Assembly: GCF_022539505.1 (NCBI RefSeq) | Contig: NC_061514.1 | Location: 324,615,090-324,679,089, forward strand | Source: Lolium rigidum | Taxonomy: Eukaryota > Streptophyta > Magnoliopsida > Poales > Poaceae | Reading direction: 5' to 3' | DNA length: 64,000 bases | Shown here: one piece after another, positions 48,054 through 58,387 of the stretch | Layout of the letters: each line of letters opens with the position of its first letter | How positions within the stretch are numbered: the stretch's first letter is position 1 | Made by a program: the position numbers and the translations under genes | The notes under the pieces: generated by a model | Databases searched by the model: none | Seen by the model: only the letters and a program-made list of their open reading frames with translations | What the model was told of the DNA's origin: nothing

Positions 48054-48272
48054 CAGTTTTTTTTCGAAATGAGGGAAATATCGTCCCAGCTTCTGCTTCC
48101 AAGGGATGCACACGCCTTTTTTATTAGATTATTCACAACACCTTACAAGAGCAATACAAAAGATCAAACTCGAAGCCACCTCGCTAAACCTACAGAGGGA
48201 TGAAGGGGGTGACAATTCACCAACTCATATCATCCGAAAACCAAATGCCTTCCCAGGCCGCCCAATAGCAGA
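48054..48272 (-). pseudogene. LINE tail, minus strand, split by the Gypsy element
   Basis: On the minus strand the sequence ends CCCTCATTTCG followed by eight A, a LINE-type 3' end. The Gypsy element is inserted at 48272/61246, so sequence from 61246 to about 61453 may be the upstream part of the same remnant. No intact frame. Confidence 0.45.
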
Positions 48273-48656
48273 TGACAAGCTATCAACTTGTCAATGCCTA
48301 TGGATTATAGGCTAGGGTTTAGTTAGAAGTAGAGGGCAAGTAGATCTCGAAGGTTTCAGCCGAAAAGTACTCGACGGTTATGAAAACTAGGGTTTGTGAA
48401 CAATGATTCGATGATCTCTTCGTCCCTCGACTCCCCCTTTATATAAGAGGTGGAGCCGAGGGTTTCGTTTTGTACAAGTTACAGAGTCCGGGACGGTTTC
48501 TAACTCATCCCGCCAGATTACAAACAACACTTCCTATTACAACTCTACTTTCCTTAATATATCGTAGACTCCCGAATCTTCTTATTCTTCGGGTAGTGGG
48601 CCTTCATTAAACCCCGGGTACTATCTTCGGCAGGCCCATTTGGGATGCCTATGTCA
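48273..48656 (-). repeat. 3' LTR of the Gypsy element
   Basis: 384 bp, 3' in the minus-strand element and almost identical to 60857-61240. Visible differences include GACAAGC versus GACAAGG near the start and TTACAGAG versus TTACGTAG in the middle. Confidence 0.88.
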
Positions 48657-48671
48657 GTAGCCCCCGAGATT
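48657..48671 (-). other. Polypurine tract of the Gypsy element
   Basis: The minus strand reads AATCTCGGGGGCTAC directly before the 3' LTR. The same GTAGCCCCCGAG core (plus strand) recurs inside the element at about 49305, 49447, 49539 and, in part, 54038. Confidence 0.6.
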
Positions 48672-49276
48672 TTGCTTGAATCATAGAGTCAGGGAAAATC
48701 TCCACTATTTATTTTTATTTGACAATTTAGACTTTTCTATATTTCTTCATATAAATTTCTATATTGTACAGGGATACTGGTAGTTGGGGCTAGTTCATCT
48801 GACGGATCAGGTACTAGTTAACTGCTCTAGTGGAAATCCGCAAAAACCTACTTCAAGATCACGTCCCTGGACATGATCTCGGGATACTGGTGCAAACTTC
48901 GACAGGTGCCGCTTAAGGTCTTACCATTCCGTCGAGTCCCGGTCAAATTTATCGAGTACCTAACGCGTCCGTTAGGATTTTTCTTCGTATCTCGTTGATA
49001 CGGATAAAAGTAGCAGAGCGCAGTCTTAGGCGATGCCACGCCCGGCGAAACGGATCCGGGGTCTTACCTTCGCAAATTTGCGGCATTCGGAAATTGATCG
49101 CAACTTTGGCGTTCCGAGAATATATTGTCGAGTGCTTTTCCGGCTGTTGGAATGGCACATTTTATCGAGTCAAATATGACTTATATTGCTTTCCCGATGG
49201 GAGTATATGTAGAGTTAATTATAACTCGAAATATACTCTCTTGCTTTTCTTTCTTTTTTCCTTTTTTAATTTCATC

Positions 49277-49503
49277 GGGTACGCGAACAGCGTTCCCGAT
49301 GGGAGTAGCCCCCGAGGCTACAGCCAAGAACTTGTGCTTGGTTGTAGGCTCAACATTTTAGTCCACCTTGTCGCTATATTGTCATTATCTCCCAATATAA
49401 TCTTCGTTTCATCTCTCGGGTGCGCGAACAGCGCTCCCGATGGGAGTAGCCCCCGAGGCTACAGCCAAGAACTTGTGCTTGGTTGTAGGCTCAACATTTT
49501 CTA
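49277..49503. repeat. Two ~84-bp direct repeats near the Gypsy 3' end
   Basis: Copies at about 49277-49361 and 49419-49503 share GCGAACAGCG-TCCCGATGGGAG, the GTAGCCCCCGAGG motif and CAAGAACTTGTGCTTGG almost without change. They lie between the 3' LTR and the antisense gene's promoter. Confidence 0.8.
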
Positions 49504-49886
49504 TATTGTCATAGTCGAAATTTTACTTTTATCGAAGTAGCCCCCGAGCATTTAGGCAAAAACTTGTATGTGACCAAAGGCTCCCGAAGTATTGAAATAA
49601 CTTCTCCTGTCGCCAATTTTATTTTTCGTGTCGACACGCTTCCCTTAGTCAAATTCTCTTCATCTCTATTAATAGTAGGGATTTTTCTGCCTTGTGGGTC
49701 CATTGTTTCCACCACGTTGACACGTCGTGCAAGTGGGGGACACACGTCCTCCGCTTTTCCTGGCGCACGTACGGTAACGCCTGTTCCATTCCATCTCAGT
49801 AAAATACCTTTTTACCCTTTTATCCACAAGATCCTTTTTCACCACACGATTTCTTCATCCAACGGTGCATTGTTTCGCCCGATTCC

Positions 49887-49894
49887 TATATAAA
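49887..49894 (+). promoter_or_regulatory. TATA box for the antisense gene
   Basis: TATATAAA in the context CCTATATAAACC, on the plus strand, 129 bases before the first ATG of the antisense frame (50023), followed by a C/T-rich leader. Position and sequence fit a core promoter independent of the LTRs. Confidence 0.6.
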
Positions 49895-50022
49895 CCTTTC
49901 TTCAACCTCGGTTCACTTCTTCGCTTGCGCCCGCACATCCGTTCCTCTTTGCAAAGGTTTCCCCGCGCCCAACTCTTTCTCGATCTTCCGCACGCTCAAT
50001 CGTTGCTTCTCCAGGTCTTGTT

Positions 50023-52769
50023 GATGCCACCGCGCACGCGACTCACTCGCCACGGTACTCGTGAATCCAAGATGGCCGCTGAAGATCTTGAGTGGGAGAG
50101 ATCTAAAATCTCCAACCAAGACGTCAACATGCTTGAAGAGGCTTGGCCTCGATGAAGAAAGAGGACGCCATCCGCTTTCCCGGCGAAGAAAGCTACCCCA
50201 ACCCTCCAATGGAGTACCGGGTTAGTTTCGTTGATCATCTCATCCGCGGCCTTTCTACCCCAATTCACGATTTCCTCCGCGGCCTTCTCTTTGTCTATGG
50301 GATTCAGCTGCACCAGCTGACCCCCAATTCCATCCTTCATATTTCTATTTTCATCACACTGTGCGAATGCTTCCTTGGAGTCCCTCCTAACTGGGCTCTG
50401 TGGAAACGCATTTTCTGCCTCCGCCGCAATGGCGCCCACAACGCCACCTATAACATAGGCGGCGTTGTTATCTGTGTCCGAACTGACGTTGATTACTTCG
50501 ACGTCAAGTTTCCTGATTCTGTCCAAGGATGGCGCAAAAGGTGGCTCTACATACACGAAGAAAGTGCCAATTCCGTAGAGCATAACATAGTCCCTTTTGA
50601 CGGAAGTGCCAAAATTCAACGCCGCCTTTCCTGGGATGTCGAAGCTTCCGAAGAAGAGAAAAGGCGACGAAGCGCTTATGTCTCGTATTCATCGCCTTCA
50701 AAATACTCGAGGCAAAGAGCTTTCCGGTGTTCAAATCACTCGCCTACTTTCTTCGGATTAGAGTGCAGCCTCTTCAGGCTCGCAAAATCCCCTTTGGACG
50801 TATGCTGGTGAAAATGACGCCAATAGGCTCTCGAAAGATCTTTCTGTGAAGGACTTGGAGAAGCTGATTCGAAGAATTTCCTCGCTGAGCAAGAGGGATC
50901 CTATTCCCTCCTCGTGCCGCGTGGAACCGTACAGCTCCACCAATCCTCTCCCCGAGGTATTTTGTCTTCTCGAATTTTTATCTTGTTCCAAACTTTCCTT
51001 GCATATCATTGTATTGATATCCCTCTAATTTTTCTTTTGTCGCTATTTTTCTGCAGAACCATCCTACTATGTCTTCCCTTCCTCCTCTTCCTGAAGGTGG
51101 AGATGTCGAGGAAAGGGCCATTATTGCCGACGACAACCGAGAGGCCCCCTCTTTTGTGAATGAACCCGCAGATTCTCGAAAATCTGCGGGATCTATTGAA
51201 AAGGATGCCGCCTCCGAAGGTACTACCTCAAGCACAATCTCCTCCTCCTGCTCGTTTCTCCAAAGAACAAAAGGAAAAGGAGTGATGTCGAAGATTCCGG
51301 GACCTCCCAACCCGAAGAAGTTGCTCCTTCACCGCGAAAGGCAGCGTATGACCCATATCTCGAGAGTCTCATCAGTTCGTGAGTTCCCTGTCTTTTTTTT
51401 TTATTTTTCTGTTCGAAGAATTTTGTTTGCCTTGCTCTTTATGCTGCCACCTCTTTTTCCACAGTGATGATGATGAAGAAACACCAACTTTGGATGTGGC
51501 TGCTCGAACGAGTACGTCACGTACTCTAGTTATTTCGGAGCCGCCAGTTGAAGGAGAAGAATCCTCGCCTCCTCAACAAAACGTCGGCGCGTCTACTCCT
51601 CCTTCGAGCCCCCTTGTCCCTTCGCCAAAAAGGGCAAGGATCGAAGCAATTCCGGAGCCGAGTCTCCAATTGAGTAGCTCTTCTAACCCTCTTTTGGATG
51701 ATGTAAGTTCTCCATACTCTTGTCACCGTCTCGTACTTCCTCTGTTTGCTTCTGAATGCCATTATATTTTTCTCATACCGAAATTTTCTTGCTTTGTCCC
51801 TTTCTTTTCTTAACAGCCCATGATCAAAGAGCTTATTCGCATCGGTGCTCAATTCATTGGGTATCGTGAATATGCCAACAAAACTGGAAGGTGATGCCTT
51901 GCTCGCTTTTTTTTTACCATTACTCTGTTACTCCGTTGTTGTCGATATTTTAACGAAGTTTTATCTTTCTTGGCAGAAAAATTGGCGGCTATTAACGAGC
52001 GTGCCAATGCACTTGCTCAAAAATTAGAGCAAAGTGAAGAGGCTCGTAAGAAGGCCGAATTAGATGCTTTTCAAGCTAGAGCAGAGGCTGACAAGGCCAA
52101 GACTAAAGCTGCTAGTGTCGAAGATCTTAGGAAGAGACTTCACGCTGCCGAGACTTCACCGAGCGAGCATATAACCGCACAATCCGCTCGCGAGGAAGCG
52201 ATCCTTAAGCGTATAAAGACGCAAAGTCGCCGCTTTCTCGGTAAGTATCCGAACCACTTCATATCCTTTGTACTTTCTTCTCTCGCACTCGTTTGTTGCT
52301 CAATAAGTTTCTTCCTTGACGGATAGAACAGACTCGAGAGTTCGAACTTGAAGATCCCGACGATGATCCTCTTCTTGACGCCCTTTCTTTCCTCGAGTTT
52401 CATGGGTCGAGGCACGCGAAGGCATTGATCAAGCTAAAGCAGTGGCTATCGCGGCTCTTTCCTTATTTCTTCCCAAAGAAAGAGGAACCCGCAACTTTCC
52501 TTAACCCGGCCAAGTGCTTTAATCCACCGAAGATCTTGGGCTGAAGGTGCGTCATGAGAATATGAAGGTCGCCGTTGAAAACACTCGTTGCCTTGGTTGC
52601 CGATAGCCAGCAAATTATCGACTGGGCGAAAGTTGGCGACACTGAGCAGATAGAACAATCGAGGTGGAAGTCGTTGATCAAGGCAGCTAAGCCCAACACG
52701 AAGAAAATCTTGGGCTATCTCGGGATCAAGCCGTCTTCAACTCCTAGCTCATCAAGGCCGGAGGTCTAG
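50023..52769 (+). pseudogene. Antisense gene of the Gypsy element, spliced, frameshifted
   Basis: Plus-strand gene opposite to gag-pol. From the ATG at 50023 it reads MPPRTRLTRHGTRESKMAAE, shifts frame near 50140, then continues with MKKEDAIRF and a conserved hydrophobic block (50190-50560: FVDHLIRGLSTPIHDFLRG, LFVYGIQLHQLTPN, VYFDVKF-like) that matches what I know as the putative gypsy-type transposon domain of plant proteins. GT-AG introns are clear: 50957-51056, 51379-51464, 51703-51816, 51891-51976 and 52241-52326. The middle is acidic and Ser/Pro-rich; the later part is a coiled-coil-like Ala/Glu/Lys region (51977-52240). It ends near 52769. At least two frame breaks lie in the first exon. 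The role of such antisense genes is unknown. Confidence 0.65.
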
Positions 52770-52959
52770 TTGAATGCCTCTTTGCTTTTTCTTTTTAGCG
52801 TACCTCTTTCTTTTGGCATTGTCGCCGTAGTGTTCTTGGCGATAACTGCTTCGATAGGTCTTTAGAAGGTCCTTCTTTTGTAATAGACATGTATATATTA
52901 TGGGAATGAATGGAAATCTATCTTTACTCAGTGATTGATGTCGAAATATTTCTTTTTTC

Positions 52960-53949
52960 CAGTTAATTTTTGACAATTATACGCCAGCTCCTGGTCCTTC
53001 CAATATTTCGCCTTCTTCTTCTCGCTCAAGGAGAGATCTTGCTGATATTACACCTGTCGAAGATTCCTTGCCGCAAGAATTGGATGAACTTCGGCAGCAG
53101 CCTTCGCATGCGAAGAAGCAGACACTTGTGATGTTGGAAAAATCTCGTAAATCATCTGAAGCCGAAAAAATTGCACTTCAGCAAGCTCACGAGGCCGCGG
53201 CTGCTAAGGAAATTGCTGCTTCCGAGGCTGAAAAGGCGACTGCTCGAGAGAATTTTATGCTCGAGTTAATGAATGAAGCCAGTGCGGATATGTCGGGTAT
53301 GTTTGTTTCATCCTCAATATCTTCCGTTTTCATGCTACGTCTCTTAAAGTTTTCTGCTCCTTTGTTTTGATAGGTTCCTTTACTGATGCTGTTGCCGAAG
53401 AGGAGAGGGTAAATACTAGGGCGAACCTCCTTGTTAACCTGTCCCTTGATCATGGTTCTCTGTTTTGGGCTACCCCGTAGAGGACCCGCCAAATTGTCAG
53501 ATTTCAAGATCGCGCCTCTCAAACTCGCGACTTCCTTGACTTCTGTACCAAGACCTTGTCTATGGTTTATAATTCCATGTTTCCTCGGAAACGTTCAACC
53601 AAAGACTCTTCTCGAGTTAATGGAAAAATTTAAGGATGCCCACAGGATCCATGACTTTGTCAAAGCTCAACTGGTAGCTGGCGCCAGATTTGCCCTTATC
53701 ATGCTTCAGATCTGCCACTCAAAGCTTGATCTGACCCAAGTTGTTGCGAGAGTTCATGAGAAGGTACGGCGCCGAAGAGTTGGTGTCGATCGTATTAACA
53801 CGAAGGTTTCGCCTATAGCTGAGGAAATGATTGAAGACCTTCTTCGGATGGATGCCGACTTTTTTGCAGATGGTCATTATGCTGATTTTCTTGGCGCTGC
53901 TCCCGAAGAAAACAGGATTACCCTTGACAATATATTGAACCATGACTAA
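52960..53949 (+). pseudogene. Second antisense coding module (3' part of a related gene)
   Basis: Follows an apparent gene end (stop near 52767 and 3'-UTR-like AT-rich sequence). It reads a Ser-rich stretch, a long charged helix with EKSRKSSEAEKIALQQAHEA (53120-53290), an intron (about 53298-53371), and a C-terminal block ending DNILNHD before TAA/TGA sequence (53590-53949). It resembles the coiled-coil C-terminal half of the same kind of antisense protein, so the element may carry two partial modules side by side, or one gene with a poorly understood splice pattern. No domain name can be assigned. Confidence 0.45.
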
Positions 53950-54415
53950 TTTTTTTTCCTTTGGTAACTAATTCTTCCTTGTAAATCATGATTGTGATTA
54001 TATTGTGAAGCGAACATCATATTTCTATATTTGTCTAGCCCCCGAGTGTTTTCGGTGACTATTCGCTGTATTTGTATAATGCGAGGTTTTGAACCAAAGC
54101 AGTTATTCGATATGTAGTTTTGGCGAATATCAACCCCCGAGCTTCTTTATTGAGTACTATTTTGCATTTTAATTGACTCGCGAGGTAGTTTTAATACCAA
54201 GGCAAGGCTTTTGCTATTTTCGAAGGAACTATGTTGAGCATGTCGATGGAGAAAAGCTATATTGACACTATCTTTATTATATTGCAGCACCGCGAGCCCG
54301 CCTCATTAAAAACCTTTCCCGGCCCCACTCGGTGCCCCGAAAAAGGAAAAGAGTGCGTCTGAAAACTCGCGGGCGTTTCAAGACATTGAAGTTTTACAAG
54401 GACTATATTTTAGCT
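53950..54415. other. Junction between convergent antisense gene and pol
   Basis: AT-rich spacer between the end of the plus-strand antisense gene and the end of the minus-strand integrase. It contains another CCCCCGAGTGTTTTCGG-type motif (about 54040) and CAACCCCCGAGC (54130). Presumably the 3' ends of both transcripts. Confidence 0.4.
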
Positions 54416-55640
54416 CTAGGCGTAGAACCGCCCGAGTTGCGCCACGTTCCAGGGGTTTTGCTCCTCCACCCCCGTCTTCTTGTCCTTTATCCCGTATGCT
54501 CCTCCTCCGATTACTTCCGTGACAATGTAAGGGCCAAGCCATGGTGACTCGAGTTTTTCATGACTTTTTTGCGTGAGCCGAAGAACTAGGTCTCCCACCC
54601 GAAAAGATCTTGGCCGCAAACGTCGACTGTGGTAATTCTTCAAGTCCTGTTGGTATTTGGTTACCCTTGATAATACTTCGTCTCGAGCTTCGTCGAGTGC
54701 GTCTACGTCGTCTTCCAATGCTATCTTGGAAGTTTCTTCATTATACTCTGTGACTCTAGGGGAGTCGTGCTCTATTTCTATTGGTAGTACTGCCTCTGCT
54801 CCATGGACCAGAAAAAACGGGGTCTCTTGTGTCGCTGTATTTGGTGTTGTTCGGATGCTCCACAACACACTTGGTAATTCTTCGGGCCAGGTATGTCGAG
54901 CTTTTTCCAGTGGTCCCAACAGCGCTTGATGCCATTGCGTATGATGCCATTGGCTTTCTCGACTTGCCCGTTGGTTTGAGGATGTGCAACTGACGCAAAG
55001 TGCAGCTTGATACCCACTTCTTTGCAATAATCTTTGAATTCGTGGGATGTAAAGTTACTGCCATTGTCCGTGACGATGCTGTGAGGCACTCCAAATCTGA
55101 AGACGAGGCCTTTTATGAATTTTATCGCGGATGCTCCGTCCGGCGAATTTATCGGCTTCGCTTCTATCCACTTTGTAAATTTGTCGACAGACTACTAGCA
55201 TGTATTCCTTTCCTCCCGGCCACGATTTGTGTAACTTGCCCACCATATCGAGTCCCCATTGTGCGAAGGGCCACGACAATGGTATTGGTGTTAGTTCTGC
55301 TGCTGGAGAGTGAGGTTTTGCGGCAAACCTTTGACACGCATCGCAAGTCCTTACTATCTCTTTGGCGTCCTCGATTGCTGTCAACCAGTAGAATCCTGCC
55401 CGAAAAACTTTGGCTGCAATGGCTCGACTACTCGCGTGGTGGCCGCATATTCCTTCGTGTACATCCTTTAGAATTATTCTTCCTTCTTCGGGTGTGACAC
55501 ACCTTTGCAGGACGCCTGAAATACTCCGCTTGTACAATTCTCCTTTGGTCACTGTGAAAGCTTTGGAGCGTCGAATTACTCGCCTTGCCTCAACTGGATC
55601 ATCGGGTGTTTCTTTCCTGAGGATGTATGATATATATGCT
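54416..55640 (-). pseudogene. Gypsy integrase, frameshifted
   Basis: Minus strand. An N-terminal zinc-binding HHCC domain is visible (about 55450-55300: HEGICGHHASS, then CDACQRF), followed after a frame break by the catalytic core (PHSIVTDNGSNF with the second Asp, near 55080; ANGIIRNGIK region near 54960 with the expected Glu context) and a C-terminal part with GDLVLRLTQKS and GPYIVTEVIGGGAY (to 54416). Integrates the element's cDNA into the genome. At least two frame changes around 55060-54980 prevent a full-length product. Confidence 0.75.
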
Positions 55641-57573
55641 TGCATCCAAGGAACTTGTACCATCATCACAAGCTCTTGTTCCTCTTCATCCTCCGTAGTT
55701 TCTGTGAGGGGTGTCGAAGTTTTCTCTTCCTTTGCTTTTTTCTGCACCCTTTTTGGCTTCGTAGATCTCTCCGCTATTTCTTCCCAAAATACTCCTGGCG
55801 GGATTGGGAGGCATTGCGACCCGATGTTTGCGAGGACGTCGCCTTCATCGTTGCTCAATCTACTGATGTGATTTACCTCGCATCCATCAAATAGCTTCTC
55901 GAGTTCATTATACACCTCCTTGTATGCTACCATGCTATCATTGACTGCATCACATTGGTTCATAACTTGCTGAGCCACCAATTGTGAGTCGCCAAAAATT
56001 TTTAGTCGAGTTGCACCGCAAGCTTTTGCCATCTTCATCCCGTGTATTAGGGCTTCATATTCTGCTTCATTGTTAGATGCGTTAGGGAACGTCATCCGAA
56101 GGATGTACTTCAACTTGTCGCCTTCAGGTGATATAAGTACTACTCCCGCGCCAGCCTCCTTCTACTCTCTTGGACCCGTCGAAATTCATGGTCCAGGTTC
56201 TCGACAAGTCCGGGGGTCCCGTGTTTTGCAGCCTCCATCCACTCGCGATGAAGTCCGGCGTAACTTGCGACTTGATTGCTTTTCTTTTTTCATACGTGAT
56301 GTCCCGAGGGGAAAGTTCTATTCCCCAAAGGGAGACACGACCCGTAGCTTCCGGATTGTTTAGTATATTTGACAAGGGAGCTTCATTGACTACTATGATC
56401 GGGTGTGCCGAAAAATAGTGGCGCAATTTTCGTGCCGTTGTGAACACTCCGTATGCTAGCTTCCGGTACCGAGGGTACCTTTGTTTTGATGGCGATAAAA
56501 CTTCGCCGACGAAGTATACCGGCCTCTCGTACTCCGTGAAGTTTTCCTTCTTCTTCTCTTTCGACAACTAGCACCGTGCTCACCACTTGGGGCGTGGCTG
56601 CGATATATAGCAGAGAGGTTCCTTTTCCTTCGGCGCCACCAAAATTGGTGGTGTCGAGATTTTGCGCTTCAAATCTTCGAAGGCTCTGTCGGCTTCTTCG
56701 TTCCATTGGAATTTGTCTCCTTGCTTTATCAAAGCATAGAATGGTAACGCTTTTTCTCCTAGCCTGGCGACGAATCTGCTCAAAGCTGCGACTCGCCCGG
56801 TTAGCTGGTGTATTTCTTTCAACTTTGTTGGCTTTCTCATTGTTACGATAGCTTGTATTTTATCGGGATTTGCTTCAATCCCTCTTGCCGAGACTAGAAA
56901 CCCCAGGAGTTCTCCTCGCCGGAACGCCAAAGGAACACTTCGTCGGGTTCAACTTCAGGCAGAATTTGTTGAGGTTGTCAAAAGTTTCCTTGAGGTCCTC
57001 GATCAGTGTTGTCCCCTCTTTTGATGTTATGACGACGTCGTCGATGTATACTTGCACGTTTTTCCCAATCTGTGTCGCCAAACACTTCTGCATCATCCTC
57101 TGATATGTTGCTCCCGCGTTTTTTAGACCAAAGGGCATTGTTCTGTAACAAAACACGCCATATGGTGTAATAAACGCTGTCTTTACTTCATCTTCTTCTT
57201 TCAACCTGATCTGGTTGTAACCGGAATATGCGTCCAGGAAGGAAAGACGTTCGCATCCAGCCGTGGAGTCGATAATTTGATCGATCCTCGGGAGGGGAAA
57301 GTGATCCTTTGGACAATGTTTATTGAGACACGTAAAGTCGACGCACATGCGAAGGACCTTAGTGTTTTTCTTTGGCACCATCACAGGATTTGCTACCCAT
57401 GTGGCTTCGTGAATATCTCTTTGATAAAACCAGCTTCTTGTAGTCGATTGATTTCTGACAAGCATAGCTTTGCGGTTTGGTTCCGAAAAACGCCGCAAAG
57501 GTTGTTTGATTGGTCTCGCTGATGGATCCAAATTTAGGTGGTGCTCGGCAAGTTCCCCGGGTACTCCCGGCAT
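55641..57573 (-). pseudogene. Gypsy reverse transcriptase and RNase H, frameshifted
   Basis: Minus strand. The reverse transcriptase block (57573-56875) contains WVANPVMVPKKN, LSFLDAYSGYNQI, the MPFGLKNAGATYQRMM stretch and the catalytic VYIDDVV. The thumb/connection (56930-56580) shows KLKEIHQLTGRVAALSRF. RNase H follows (56567-55900: MNFDGSK with the first Asp, NNEAEYEALIHG, KIFGDSQLVAQQV). Frame changes separate the three blocks. Makes and trims cDNA from the element's RNA. Confidence 0.8.
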
Positions 57574-57636
57574 GTCAGCTGGACACCATGCGAAGATTTT
57601 CCAGTTCTCACGGAGGAACTCGACGAGCGCGCTTTC

Positions 57637-58376
57637 CTATGCGATATCCATGTTGTTTGCGATAGATGTCGTCTTTTTCGGGTCTGTCGGGTGAATCTGC
57701 ACCTCCTTTGAATTTTTCTCGGTATTGAAAGTTGATTCTTTATTTGGCCTTCCAACGTCTGGCAATACGTCGTAATCAGTCATACTTTTTGACGCCAAAT
57801 ACTCAGCTTGCATCCCGAAAGTTTCTGATAACCGATGAAAATCCTTGTCGCACTTATCGGCTAAGGCGAAGCTTCCTTTAACTGTGATTGGTCCCTTTGG
57901 TCCAGGCAATCTCCACAATAGGTATGTATAGTGTGGTACCGCCATAAACCTAGCATATGCTGGTCGTCCCAACAAAGCGTGGTATTGCGATGGAAAATCC
58001 ACGACTTCAAATTCCAGCTTCTCGATTCTATAATTTTCTCGAGTTCCAAACTGAACGTCGAGATTTATCTTCCCCAATGGATAACTTGGTTTCTCTCGGT
58101 GTGATGCCGTGGAACCTTGTGTCCGTTGGCTTCAAGTTTGCTAAGGATATGTTCATCTTCCTCAATGTATCTCGCGTACATAAGGTTTAAGCTGCTGCCA
58201 CCATCTATGAATACTCGAGAAACATCAAATCCCGCAATAACCGCCGGCGTAATAAGTGCTGACTGCCCCGGTCGAGGAACTTGCCGCGGATGATCCGCTA
58301 TGGTGAAGCCGATGTCTTGCCCCGACCAATTGAGGTACTCAACCGTTGGTGGAGGCATTTTCTCCGCCATGAACAC
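57637..58376 (-). pseudogene. Gypsy protease region
   Basis: Minus strand. An aspartic-protease-like VFIDGGSSLNLMYA lies at about 58220-58180; the usual catalytic D-S/T-G appears as D-G-G, the form I associate with Tat-type elements. The downstream FPSQYHALLGRPAYARFMAV (about 57990-57930) matches the second half of retroviral-type protease folds, with LLGRP. The frame shifts near 58070. Cleaves the polyprotein. Confidence 0.65.
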
Positions 58377-58387
58377 CTGTCTCGAGA

